Assembly: GCF_004403185.1 (NCBI RefSeq)
Contig: NZ_SOHJ01000011.1
Location: forward strand, 186,001 to 250,000
Source of the DNA: Cryobacterium suzukii
GTDB lineage: Bacteria; Actinomycetota; Actinomycetes; Actinomycetales; Microbacteriaceae
DNA: 64,000 nt
Reading direction: 5' to 3'
The position numbers and the translations under genes were made by a program. The notes below the pieces were generated by a model, which was given only the letters and a program-made list of their open reading frames with translations, did not search any database and had not been told where the DNA came from. This document shows, piece after piece, positions 47,825-58,740 of this stretch. Numbering within the stretch: the first letter of the stretch is position 1; every line of letters begins with the position of its first letter.

Positions 47825-49095
47825 ACGTTCTCCTCGGCAGGCGCCGCCGCGGAGGCGGTCGCTCGTGTCGTCGTTGGGGCTGATAGTTCTGTCGTGGGCG
47901 CAGCGGCCTCGTCCAGCGGGTCAAATTTGTCCAGCACTGCCATCTGCGCCGGTGCCGACTGGCTGATCCATTCACCGGTCTTGCGGCGGCCGAGCGGAGC
48001 GAGCGTGACGATGGTGCAGATCAGCAGCGACGTGACCACAAAGATGGTCGCGTACCAGGTCGGCAGCCCGAAGTAGACCGGCAGGATGTAGTAGAGCAGG
48101 CATCCGATGGATGCTGCTGCTGTCCACCCATAAAAGATCAGCACGGCGTGCAGGTGGGAGTGTCCCATGTCGAGCAGCCGGTGGTGCAGGTGTTTTCGGT
48201 CGGCGCTGAAAGGTGATTTGCCGGCGTGCACGCGACGGATCACGGCCAGCCCGAAGTCGAGCAGCGGGATGATCATGATCGCCACCGGCAGCAGGAGGGG
48301 GATGAAGGCCGGAAACAGCTGGGAGCGATTGATCGCCGTCAGATCGATCTGTCCGGTGATGGCGATCGCGCTCGTTGCCATGAGCAGGCCAACCAGAAGC
48401 GCACCGGCGTCACCCATGAACATCTTGGCCGGGTGCCAGTTCAAGGGGAGAAAACCGACACAGGCGCCGACCAGGATGGCGGCAATGAGCGAGGCAAGGT
48501 TGAAGTAGTTGGTCGGTGAGGTGTCTCGCACGAGCAGGTAGCTGTAGAGAAAGAAGACCCCGTTGGCGATCAGGGCCACGCCGGTGACGAGGCCGTCCAG
48601 GCCGTCGATGAAGTTGATCATGTTCATGACGACGACGATGGCGACGACCGTGACTATGATCGACGTCCGGCCGCTCCAGAGCGTCAGTCCGCCGATCGGC
48701 AGGGAATAGATTTGTACGCCTTGCCAAGCAACGAGCCCGGCGGCAATGAATTGCCCAGCGAGCTTCGTCATCCAGTCGAGGTCCCAGATGTCGTCGGCGA
48801 CGCCGACCAGCACAATCAGAAGGGCAGCGCCGAGGATCGCGAGAATCTGTTGTGGATTGGCAAAGACCAGGCGGAGCGGGGCAAAGGGAGCCGAAATGAG
48901 ATACGCGACGCCGAAAGCCACGAGAATTCCGAGGAACATGGCGATGCCGCCGAGGCGCGGGGTGGGCCGGGTGTGCACGTCGCGTTCGCGAATTTTCGGG
49001 TACAGGCGGTACTTGTGGCTGAGTTTGTAGACCACGATCGACAGCACGAAGGTGACGATCGCCGAAACGAGCGCGAGTAGAACGAAAAGGGTCAT
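47821..49095 (-). CDS. Undecaprenyl-phosphate sugar-1-phosphate transferase (TagO/WecA family)
   Basis: A 424-residue polytopic membrane enzyme with about eleven segments. Catalytic motifs are GVADDIWDLD, NFIDGLDGL and HHRLLDMGHSH. It attaches N-acetylglucosamine-1-phosphate or a similar sugar phosphate to undecaprenyl phosphate, the first step of wall polymer or arabinogalactan/teichoic-type glycan synthesis. A polar Thr/Ala-rich C-terminal tail of about 45 residues is cytoplasmic. It starts 3 nt after the tsaC stop. Confidence 0.9.
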   Translation of the reverse strand: MTLFVLLALVSAIVTFVLSIVVYKLSHKYRLYPKIRERDVHTRPTPRLGGIAMFLGILVAFGVAYLISAPFAPLRLVFANPQQILAILGAALLIVLVGVADDIWDLDWMTKLAGQFIAAGLVAWQGVQIYSLPIGGLTLWSGRTSIIVTVVAIVVVMNMINFIDGLDGLVTGVALIANGVFFLYSYLLVRDTSPTNYFNLASLIAAILVGACVGFLPLNWHPAKMFMGDAGALLVGLLMATSAIAITGQIDLTAINRSQLFPAFIPLLLPVAIMIIPLLDFGLAVIRRVHAGKSPFSADRKHLHHRLLDMGHSHLHAVLIFYGWTAAASIGCLLYYILPVYFGLPTWYATIFVVTSLLICTIVTLAPLGRRKTGEWISQSAPAQMAVLDKFDPLDEAAAPTTELSAPTTTRATASAAAPAEENV

Positions 49096-49098
49096 GGG

Positions 49099-49920
49099 CT
49101 ACCGGCTGGCATCCGTTCCATCGTGCGCGCCGTCCGTGCTGTCATCCTGAGACGGGGCAACGATGGTTGGCGCAGCATCCGTTTCAGCCGGCTCCGCCGG
49201 TGTCCCGGGAATAACCGGCACGGCCGCGAGCACGTCACCCAGGACGTCCGCGATGGCCTCGCGAGAGATAACGCCGCTCCGCACGATGTGCAGAAAACCA
49301 CCGTTGTTCTCGAAACCGGAGGCGTCCACGATCGTCGACGACACGTCGCTGGTCTGACTAAACACGCTGTCATAGGTGCTGCCGGCGGTTCCACCGTCGA
49401 GGTACATTTCGACGCTCTCGCCGAGCGCGGCTGCGGCAGCCTGGGCGTCGACGGTGGCCGGCATGCCGCTGAGGTTTGCGCTGGACACGGCGAGCGGGCC
49501 GGTCTCCGCGAGCAGGTCGAGGGCGACCTGGTTGCTCGGCATGCGCAGTGCCACGGTGCCACGGGTCTCACCGAGATCCCAGACCAGCGAGGGCTGGGCA
49601 TTGACGATGACCGTGAGTCCGCCTGGCCAGAACGCCGCGACCAGGTCGCGTACCGGCTGCGGCACGTCCACGGCGAGAGCGTCGAGGGTGGGGATGCCCG
49701 GAATGAGCACCGGCGGCGGCGACTGCCGACTTCGGCCCTTCGCGTCGAGGAGCAGCTGAACCGCTTCGGCGTTGAATGCGTCAGCGGCAACGCCATAGAC
49801 CGTGTCGGTCGGGATGACGACGAGCGCCCCGCGTCCGATGGCCGTGCGCGCCAGTGCAATGTGCGCTTGGTAGTCTTCGCTCGCGTGCGAGTCGCTCGTG
49901 CAATCGTAGATGCGTGTCAT
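49099..49920 (-). CDS. tsaC: L-threonylcarbamoyladenylate synthase (YrdC/Sua5)
   Basis: A 273-residue enzyme that makes threonylcarbamoyl-AMP for tRNA t6A37. The family core (RGALVVIPTDTVYGVAADA and KGRSRQSPPPVLI) covers residues 25-215. The last about 45 residues are an acidic Ala/Pro/Asp tail not needed by the family and without known function. I start at ATG 49920 because the core begins right after and TAGAAT lies 8 nt upstream. Confidence 0.9.
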   Translation of the reverse strand: MTRIYDCTSDSHASEDYQAHIALARTAIGRGALVVIPTDTVYGVAADAFNAEAVQLLLDAKGRSRQSPPPVLIPGIPTLDALAVDVPQPVRDLVAAFWPGGLTVIVNAQPSLVWDLGETRGTVALRMPSNQVALDLLAETGPLAVSSANLSGMPATVDAQAAAAALGESVEMYLDGGTAGSTYDSVFSQTSDVSSTIVDASGFENNGGFLHIVRSGVISREAIADVLGDVLAAVPVIPGTPAEPAETDAAPTIVAPSQDDSTDGAHDGTDASR

Positions 49921-49928
49921 TTCCGGCA

Positions 49929-49934
49929 ATTCTA
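49929..49934 (-). promoter_or_regulatory. -10 box for tsaC
   Basis: TAGAAT on the minus strand, 8 nt from the ATG at 49920. A start 1-2 nt before the ATG or on it is predicted. Confidence 0.5.
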
Positions 49935-50002
49935 ACCCAGTGCGGTTGTGAAGAGCGGATTCGCGGGCTGTGCGTTTGAACGACGGTGTGGGCGCGTGCT
50001 CT

Positions 50003-50887
50003 TTAGGGCCGAAGTGCTGTCGTAGCCCGGTCTCGGCTGGTGTAGTCGCGGTGGGTGGCGGGGGCGCGCCACCCATCGAACGCCAGCAACTCCCTGATCG
50101 CGGCACCCTGCAGCTCGCCGTGCTCGATCACGAGCACCCCGCCGGGGCGTAGCAGCCGCAACCCGGTCGCCGACACGCTGCGCACAACGTCGAGGCCGTC
50201 CGGGCCGCCGAACAGGGCGTGGGCGGGGTCGAACAGACGCACCTCTGGGTCGCGGGGAATCGCATCGGCTGGAATGTACGGTGGATTGGAGATAACGACG
50301 GCAACCGTACCGTCGAGTTCCACGAACGCGTCCGCGAGATCACCGAAGGCGAGAACTGCGTTTTCGGCGGCCACTTCCGTAAAGTTTCGAGTGGTCCACG
50401 AAAATGCCTCCGGCGAGTTCTCAATCGCGAAGATGCGCGCGTGCGGCACCTCGGTGGCCAGAGCCAACGCGATCGCGCCGCTCCCTGTGCCCAGGTCGAC
50501 GCCAATCGGCTCCGGATCGGGCATCGACCGCAGGGCGTCGATGGCGAACTGGGCGACCTGTTCGGTTTCGGGCCGTGGCACGAAGACACCTGGACCCACG
50601 TTCAACGACAACGACCGGAACGGGGCCCGCCCAGTGATGTGCTGCAGTGGTTCGCGCCTGCCACGGCGGGCGAGCATGGTCTCAATGGTGGCGGCATCCG
50701 CTTGGCTGACCGGTCGATTCAGGATGCTGCCGGCCTGCACTTCGCCGCGGCTCTGGCCGAGAACGTGGCCGATCAGCAGGTCGGCGTCAACTTCGGGGTC
50801 GGTGATGCCGGCCGCGGCGAGCAGGCTGATCGCTCGGTTACGCAGGGAGGTCAGGGTGGCAAGCGGGGCAGAATCTGAAGAAGGCAC
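50003..50887 (-). CDS. prmC: Release factor glutamine methyltransferase
   Basis: A 294-residue SAM-dependent methyltransferase that modifies the GGQ glutamine of release factors. The SAM loop is GVDLGTGSGAIALAL and the catalytic NPPY motif is in VISNPPYIP. I start at GTG 50887; no ribosome site exists but TACATT ends 7 nt upstream. Its usual neighbour and substrate gene prfA is 3 kb away (54001), separated by cysteine and hydrolase genes. Confidence 0.92.
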   Translation of the reverse strand: MPSSDSAPLATLTSLRNRAISLLAAAGITDPEVDADLLIGHVLGQSRGEVQAGSILNRPVSQADAATIETMLARRGRREPLQHITGRAPFRSLSLNVGPGVFVPRPETEQVAQFAIDALRSMPDPEPIGVDLGTGSGAIALALATEVPHARIFAIENSPEAFSWTTRNFTEVAAENAVLAFGDLADAFVELDGTVAVVISNPPYIPADAIPRDPEVRLFDPAHALFGGPDGLDVVRSVSATGLRLLRPGGVLVIEHGELQGAAIRELLAFDGWRAPATHRDYTSRDRATTALRP

Positions 50888-50894
50888 GTAGTGA

Positions 50895-50900
50895 AATGTA
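50895..50900 (-). promoter_or_regulatory. -10 box for leaderless prmC
   Basis: TACATT on the minus strand, 7 nt before the GTG start at 50887. Confidence 0.48.
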
Positions 50901-50930
50901 ACGCACCCGGACGTTAGTAGCCGTGGGCCA

Positions 50931-50936
50931 TAGGCT
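50931..50936 (+). promoter_or_regulatory. -10 box for cysK-cysE
   Basis: TAGGCT in the same context as before gabT (10472). Here it would leave a leader of about 60 nt that contains CCCAATTGCATGGG (50953-50966), an imperfect inverted repeat that may be an operator. Confidence 0.4.
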
Positions 50937-51001
50937 GGAGACGGCCCGCCCACCCAATTGCATGGGATTTAGCCGAATTTCACCGAACGAAAGTTGATCA
51001 C

Positions 51002-51937
51002 GTGCCCAAGATCTATTCCGACATCACCGAAGCCGTCGGTGGGACCCCCCTCGTCAAGCTGAACCGTTTGACCGAGGGCCTCGGCGCCACCGTGCTTGCG
51101 AAGCTTGAGTTTTACAACCCCTCGAGCAGCGTGAAGGATCGCATCGGTGTTGCAATCATCAACGCAGCTGAGAAGGACGGTTCGCTCAAGCCGGGTGGAA
51201 CCATCGTTGAAGCGACCAGCGGCAACACGGGCATCGCCCTCGCCATGGTCGGCGCGGCCCGCGGTTACACCGTCATTCTGGCCATGCCCGAAACGATGAG
51301 TAAGGAACGCCGCGTCATGATGCGGGCGTACGGCGCGGAGATCGTACTGACCGCCGGGGCCGACGGCATGCGCGGAGCGGTCGAAAAGGCCGCCGAGATC
51401 GTAGCGAACACCCCGGGCGCTGTACTGGCGAGCCAATTCACAAACCCGGCCAACCCGGCCGTCCACCGCGCGACCACCGGTGTGGAGATTTGGAACGACA
51501 CCGAGGGTACGGTCGACATTCTCGTCGCTGGCATCGGTACCGGCGGCACTCTCTCGGGCGCTGGCGGCTACCTCAAGGAGCAGAAGCCGGGTCTCAAGGT
51601 CGTCGGCGTCGAGCCGATCGACTCCCCTATTCTCACCGGCGGCAAGCCTGGCCCGCACAAGATTCAGGGCCTCGGCGCCAACTTCGTTCCGGAAACCCTC
51701 GACCGCAGCGTTTACGACTCGATCACCGACGTGACCCTGGCCAACTCGCTCGCCACAGCGCGCTCACTCGGCACCGATGAGGGAATCCTCGGCGGCATCT
51801 CCGGCGGCGCCGCTGTCTGGGCTGCGCTCGAGCAGGCAAAACTCCCCGAGAACGCTGGTAAGACCATTGTCGTCATCGTTCCCGGCTTCGGCGAGCGGTA
51901 CATCTCGACCGTGCTCTACGAAGACCTGCTGGACTAA
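51002..51937 (+). CDS. cysK: Cysteine synthase (O-acetylserine sulfhydrylase)
   Basis: A 311-residue PLP enzyme: the lysine lies in NPSSSVKDRIGVAI near residue 44, the substrate loop is EATSGNTGIALA and the phosphate loop is GIGTGGTLSGAG. It converts O-acetylserine and sulfide to cysteine. The start is GTG 51002. It forms an operon with cysE 21 nt downstream. Confidence 0.95.
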   Translation: MPKIYSDITEAVGGTPLVKLNRLTEGLGATVLAKLEFYNPSSSVKDRIGVAIINAAEKDGSLKPGGTIVEATSGNTGIALAMVGAARGYTVILAMPETMSKERRVMMRAYGAEIVLTAGADGMRGAVEKAAEIVANTPGAVLASQFTNPANPAVHRATTGVEIWNDTEGTVDILVAGIGTGGTLSGAGGYLKEQKPGLKVVGVEPIDSPILTGGKPGPHKIQGLGANFVPETLDRSVYDSITDVTLANSLATARSLGTDEGILGGISGGAAVWAALEQAKLPENAGKTIVVIVPGFGERYISTVLYEDLLD

Positions 51938-51958
51938 GAGAACGCTGCCTGCCCTTCA

Positions 51959-52546
51959 ATGAATTCTTTCCTGCGCCTACGCGAAGACGTCGCGGCTGCG
52001 CGCACCCACGACCCCGCCGCGCGCAGCAACACCGAGGTGTTCCTGGCCTACAGCGGGCTGCACGCGGTCTGGTCGTACCGGGTCGCCAATCGCCTGTGGC
52101 GTGCCGGGCTCCATCTGCCCGCACGCCTGCTGTCCCAGGTGACCCGATTTCTCACCGGAATTGAGATTCATCCGGGGGCTACGATCGGCCGCAGGCTGTT
52201 CATCGACCACGGCATGGGCGTTGTGATTGGGGAGACGGCCGTGCTCGGCGACGATGTAATGCTGTACCACGCCGTGACGCTGGGCGGCAAGAGCCGTCAC
52301 GGGCATGCGCGGGGGGTGCGGCGGCATCCGTTTCTCGATGATGGCGTCACTGTGGGGGCGGGCGCCAAGGTGCTCGGCCCGATCACGATCGGGGCCTGGA
52401 GCACGATCGGCTCGAACGCCGTCGTGACCAAGGATTCCCCGCCGCGCTCCCTGCTGATCGGCGTACCGGCGACGATTCGTCCGCAAACCCCTGAAGCGGT
52501 CGAGTCCGCCCGCGGAGGGACCCTCGATCCCGAGTACTACCTCTAG
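51959..52546 (+). CDS. cysE: Serine O-acetyltransferase
   Basis: A 195-residue short-form serine acetyltransferase. The left-handed beta-helix begins with [20 protein letters not shown] (catalytic His in DHGMG), followed by [13 protein letters not shown] and [11 protein letters not shown] repeats. It supplies O-acetylserine to CysK and may form the cysteine synthase complex with it. The transcript ends at the hairpin at 52611. Confidence 0.94.
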   Translation: MNSFLRLREDVAAARTHDPAARSNTEVFLAYSGLHAVWSYRVANRLWRAGLHLPARLLSQVTRFLTGIEIHPGATIGRRLFIDHGMGVVIGETAVLGDDVMLYHAVTLGGKSRHGHARGVRRHPFLDDGVTVGAGAKVLGPITIGAWSTIGSNAVVTKDSPPRSLLIGVPATIRPQTPEAVESARGGTLDPEYYL

Positions 52547-52610
52547 CTGACCCTCCCGGGGCAGGTTCGGTTCACACCGCTCTATCTTGTTCCCTGGCTG
52601 GTGTTTCCAA

Positions 52611-52648
52611 GAAGGCACCGTCGTTTCCGATCGACGGTGCCTTCTTTT
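52611..52648 (+). terminator. Intrinsic terminator of cysK-cysE
   Basis: A 13-bp perfect stem (GAAGGCACCGTCG at 52611-52623 with its complement at 52632-52644), an 8-nt loop and a TTTT tail. It is the clearest intrinsic terminator seen in the window. Confidence 0.85.
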
Positions 52649-52688
52649 CGTGCCTGCTATGCGAGGTCAAGCCGATCCTTCGAGGACG

Positions 52689-53183
52689 TCAGCACCCGCC
52701 GCAGTTGTAATAGGTGATGTCCCAGTGGCTGCCCTCGTCGGCATAGATGTTGCCGGAACCAGACTTATACTGTGCGGCACCGTCGCTGCGGTTGGCGATT
52801 CTGGCGAACGAACCGGTGATGTAGGCACCGACGCAGCTGTACTTCGAAATGTCTATCTTGTATCCGTTGTAGTGGCTGTAGGTTCCGGATGCATGACCGA
52901 CCTCGGTTCCGCCGGTGATGTTGATCGAACAACCACTCGCATTCTTCAGCGTGATCAGCCCAGACACCGAGGTTTGGTTCATCTGCTCGAAGGAGGTGCA
53001 GGTCGAGTTGGATCGTGTCGTGCATCCTCCACTCGAACTCCAGGTGATCCCGGCGGCAGAGAACTGAGACGCCGCCGAGGACTGCGAGACTTTGGTGGCG
53101 GCGTGGGCCGGCGCGCTGACCCCGAATACGGTGAGAGCGGCCAGGAGCGAACCGATCAGTACGGTGACGACTTTGTTTTTCAT
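52689..53183 (-). CDS. Secreted M15-type zinc peptidase
   Basis: A 164-residue exported protein. The start ATG 53183 follows GGGGGT; the signal peptide ends at AHA around residue 28. The mature part shows the M15 (VanX/VanY/endolysin) zinc signature: SHYNGYKID with H104 and D111, and EGSH with E150 and H153. Six cysteines (54, 62, 85, 117, 161, 164) suggest disulfides for life outside the cell. It would cut peptidoglycan peptides. It starts 2 nt after the lysozyme-like gene's stop, so both are made together. Identification is by motif only; overall similarity is weak. Confidence 0.68.
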   Translation of the reverse strand: MKNKVVTVLIGSLLAALTVFGVSAPAHAATKVSQSSAASQFSAAGITWSSSGGCTTRSNSTCTSFEQMNQTSVSGLITLKNASGCSINITGGTEVGHASGTYSHYNGYKIDISKYSCVGAYITGSFARIANRSDGAAQYKSGSGNIYADEGSHWDITYYNCGGC

Positions 53184-53185
53184 GA

Positions 53186-53836
53186 TTACCCCCAGCAGCT
53201 TTGGCTCGAATACCACGGACCGAATCCTCCAGAAGAGACAAACAAGCTATGCGCCTTCTGGATGTTCGCCTGGTAGAACAACATGTCGTGAATGAATGTG
53301 GTTCGGTCGCTGCCAGCGTGGACGGTGTTCATTTGGAACACGCCGAGGTCGGACGAACCATTGGTGTTGTTGTTAACGGCAATCTCGTTCAGACCGCTCT
53401 CGCAGCTGGCGATCTTGCGCGCCGTCGGCGCGTTCGCCCCGAAGACCGCGTTGATGTAGTTCGTCACCGTCGTGGACGACACGCGGTTCAAATTGACCGA
53501 ACCCGGATTATTGAGGTAACTGCGGGTGGTCGCGCCGACGATGCCGTCGAATCCGATCCGAGACCGGCCCTGAAAGGCCATAACGGCGTCTTCCGTGGCC
53601 GGCCCGAACGCACCGTCAACGGCGAGGGTCCCTCCAAGTTCATTTAGACGACCCTGCAAGGAAATTACGCAGGAGCCGTTGCTGCCCTCCTGCAGCGTCG
53701 TCGTGCACAGCGTCGTCGCGGCACTCGCCCCGGTTGCCGGGATGAGCGCGAAGCCCAAAGCCAGAAGAACGGCGGACACGGTGCTAAACCGCGTTCCCCG
53801 TTTGGATTTAGGCGCGCAGATAGATGGGTTTTGCAT
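53186..53836 (-). CDS. Secreted peptidoglycan-binding, lysozyme/transglycosylase-like protein
   Basis: A 216-residue exported protein. ATG 53836 is preceded by GGGGGAGA. A signal peptide (cut near residue 40, ASA) is followed by a peptidoglycan-binding domain (about 55-112; LQGRLNELGG, VDGAFGPATEDAVMAFQ). The C-terminal part (about 120-216) resembles a lysozyme/SLT-like fold with the candidate catalytic Glu146 in CESGLN and DLGVFQMN after it. It would cleave glycan strands. The next gene encodes an M15 peptidase, so glycan and peptide cleavage are paired. Confidence 0.78.
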   Translation of the reverse strand: MQNPSICAPKSKRGTRFSTVSAVLLALGFALIPATGASAATTLCTTTLQEGSNGSCVISLQGRLNELGGTLAVDGAFGPATEDAVMAFQGRSRIGFDGIVGATTRSYLNNPGSVNLNRVSSTTVTNYINAVFGANAPTARKIASCESGLNEIAVNNNTNGSSDLGVFQMNTVHAGSDRTTFIHDMLFYQANIQKAHSLFVSSGGFGPWYSSQSCWG

Positions 53837-53923
53837 CAAATCTCCCCCTGTATGAACAGCGCTCGCCCCGGTCGACCGAGCGGCCACCACCTGTCAGGAG
53901 CGCCTTCAACGACTACGTTGCCA

Positions 53924-53944
53924 TGACACTCGAAGGGGTGTCAA
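53924..53944 (-). promoter_or_regulatory. -35 element with overlapping inverted repeat before the hydrolase pair
   Basis: TTGACA on the minus strand (53939-53944) lies inside an inverted repeat TGACAC-N8-GTGTCA (53924-53943). The -10 is weak (CAACGT at 18 nt). The overlap suits repressor control. The leader is about 75 nt. Confidence 0.4.
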
Positions 53945-54000
53945 GGAGAACTTGAAGTATTCACCGTCAGTTCCGCGCCCAGTCGTGAATGCCCAATGGG

Positions 54001-55079
54001 CTACTCGGGGTCGCCCAACTCTGCCAGGCGGGTCTCCTCGTCGGCGTGGATGCAGGAGTCGATGACGGGGCCGAGGGCACCGTTCATAACGGCGTCAAGG
54101 TTGTATGCCTTGTAGCCGGTGCGGTGGTCGGCGATGCGGTTCTCCGGAAAGTTGTACGTGCGGATGCGCTCGGATCGATCCATGGTGCGAATCTGCCCCT
54201 TGCGCACGAGCGAGGCCGCCGCGTCGATCTCCTCTTGCTGGCGGGCCAGAACCCTGGCCCGCAAAACACGCATGCCGGCTTCCTTGTTCTGCAGCTGCGA
54301 CTTCTCGTTTTGCATCGCGACGACGATTCCGGTGGGGAGGTGGGTGATGCGCACGGCGGAGTCGGTGGTGTTGACCGACTGACCACCAGGGCCACTCGAG
54401 CGGTACACGTCGATTTTGAGATCGTTCGGGTGCAGCTCGACCTCTTCGGGCTCGTCGACCTCGGGGAAGACGAGCACTCCGGCCGCGGAGGTGTGAATGC
54501 GCCCCTGAGACTCGGTCGCCGGCACCCGCTGCACGCGGTGCACGCCGCCCTCATACTTCAGGTGCGCCCACACGCCCTCGGCCGGGTCGCTTGAATTGCC
54601 CTTGATCGCCAGCTGAATGTCTTTGATGCCGCCGAGGTCGCTCGAGGTCTGCTCGATGATCTCGGTCTTCCAGCGATTCGACTCGGCGTAGTGCAGGTAC
54701 ATGCGCAGCAGATCGGCGGCGAACAGCGCCGATTCGGCACCGCCCTCCCCCATCTTGATCTCCATGATCACGTCGCGGGCGTCGAGTTCGTCGCGCGGAA
54801 TCAGCAGGCGTCGCAGCTTCTCAGCCGTGACATCAAGCTGTTCCACCAGATCCGGAATTTCTTCGGCAAAGGCAGCATCTTCGTCGGCGAGCTCACGAGC
54901 GGCCTCGAGGTTATCGTCAACCTCTTTCCACTCGTGATACGCAGCGATGATGCGGCTCAACTCGGCATAGCGCCGGTTGACCTTCTTCGAACGGGCCGGA
55001 TTCGCGTGCAGCTCCGGATCCGCCAACTGCGACTGCAGGTCATCGTGCTCGGCCAGCAGCGTGAGGACGGATTCGAACA

Positions 55080-55080
<1 letters not shown>
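54001..55080 (-). CDS. prfA: Peptide chain release factor 1
   Basis: A 359-residue RF1. The codon-recognition tripeptide is PAT in RVPATESQG (RF1 type; RF2 has SPF) and the catalytic GGQ is in [14 protein letters not shown]. It ends translation at UAA and UAG. Its ATG shares one nt with the rho stop (TAATG), so rho-prfA are coupled. Confidence 0.96.
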
Positions 55081-57524
<2,444 letters not shown>

Positions 57525-57540
57525 GAAAGGGGTTCCTTTC
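57525..57540 (-). promoter_or_regulatory. Hairpin over the rho ribosome-binding site
   Basis: The mRNA reads GAAAGG-AACC-CCTTTC directly before the GTG start. The stem contains the only Shine-Dalgarno-like sequence (AAAGGA), so folding would hide it. The remaining leader up to thrB (57541-57747) has no gene. Confidence 0.45.
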
Positions 57541-57747
57541 CCCTGCCGAACAAAAATTCAGGCCAGGAGATGTATGCAGCGACGAATGCGCTGCGGGTGA
57601 TCCAATCCGACAAGTGGAGGGGATTGGTGTAAAGACACACAGCTACGCACGAATTCGCAATAGCAGTGAGGGAGGGAATGCACCGGAGAAGATGTCGCCG
57701 TAGGCGGTTTCTATCGGGTGCGCTTCAACCATAGCACTCCACCGCCA

Positions 57748-57782
57748 GACGGACCGACGCGCACGCGGCGCGCCGGTCCGTC
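57748..57782 (-). terminator. Hairpin after thrB
   Basis: An 8-bp stem GACGGACC/GGTCCGTC with a GC-rich 19-nt loop begins 11 nt after the thrB stop. It lacks a U-run, so it may be a weak or non-canonical terminator between thrB and rho. Confidence 0.4.
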
Positions 57783-57792
57783 GGAACGCTCG

Positions 57793-58740
57793 CTACGCAG
57801 CGCTCTCCTGGGTGAGCGGATGCACGGTAGCGCCCTGAACGTCGACGGCCAGCATCAGGGAACGCCACGGGGTATCGGATTTGCTCGCAACGAGTTCGGC
57901 CGCCACCAGGCGCTGGCCCGGATCGCTCGCCAGCACGAGAATAGATGGTCCAGCACCGGACACTACGGCCGCGAAGCCGGCGGCGCGCAGCAGGGTGATG
58001 AGTTTGTTTGTCTCCGGCATGGCGGCGGCGCGGTAGCTCTGGTGCAGCTTGTCTTCGGTCGCGGCGAGCAACAATTCGGGGCTCTGGATAAGCGCGGCGA
58101 TGAGCAGCGCGGAGCGCGAGAGGTTGAAGACTGCATCCTCGTGCGGCACCGAGGCCGGCTGCAGGCTTCGCGCAAGCGCGGTGGACATTTCCTGCTCGGG
58201 TACGAACACCAGCGGCTTGACGCCCCGGTGCACCATGAGCTTCTTGTGACGCGGCCCCTCCGGGGTGGTCCAGGCAATGGTCAGGCCGCCGAACAGCGCC
58301 GGCGCTACGTTGTCGGGGTGTCCTTCCATCTCGGTGGCGAGCACGAGCAGCATTTCGGCATTGATATCGACGATGCCCTCGAGCAGGCCTTTCGCCGCCA
58401 TGATGCCCGACACGATCGCAGCGCCCGACGAGCCCAGGCCTCGCCCGTGCGGGATAACGTTGTGCGCGACGATGTTGAGCCCTGGCATGGGCTGGCCGAC
58501 GGCGGCGAAGGCGTGCGCGATGGCGCGCACGACCAGGTTGCTCTCGTCGGTGGGGACCACCCCGGCGCCGACACCGTGCACCTCGACGAACACACCGGGT
58601 TCGCTCCGCACGGTGACCTCGAGCTGGTCGTATTTGGCCAGCGCCAGGCCGAGAGTGTCGAAGCCGGGGCCGAGGTTGGCCGTCGTGGCCGGCACCTGCA
58701 CCGAGACGGCGCGGCCGATCAGCGAGACGGGACTGGTCAT
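57793..58740 (-). CDS. thrB: Homoserine kinase
   Basis: A 315-residue GHMP kinase. VSVQVPATTANLGPGFDTLG opens the fold and the ATP loop is HGRGLGSSGAAIVSG near residue 95. It phosphorylates homoserine for ThrC. It is started at ATG 58740, overlapping thrC by 4 nt; in-frame residues upstream lie within thrC and are not conserved. Confidence 0.94.
   Translation of the reverse strand: MTSPVSLIGRAVSVQVPATTANLGPGFDTLGLALAKYDQLEVTVRSEPGVFVEVHGVGAGVVPTDESNLVVRAIAHAFAAVGQPMPGLNIVAHNVIPHGRGLGSSGAAIVSGIMAAKGLLEGIVDINAEMLLVLATEMEGHPDNVAPALFGGLTIAWTTPEGPRHKKLMVHRGVKPLVFVPEQEMSTALARSLQPASVPHEDAVFNLSRSALLIAALIQSPELLLAATEDKLHQSYRAAAMPETNKLITLLRAAGFAAVVSGAGPSILVLASDPGQRLVAAELVASKSDTPWRSLMLAVDVQGATVHPLTQESAA

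Noticed and set aside
52689-53836. Prophage remnant
   Set aside because: The hydrolases look phage-like in function, but there is no integrase, holin, structural gene or attachment-site repeat nearby, and both have Sec signal peptides.
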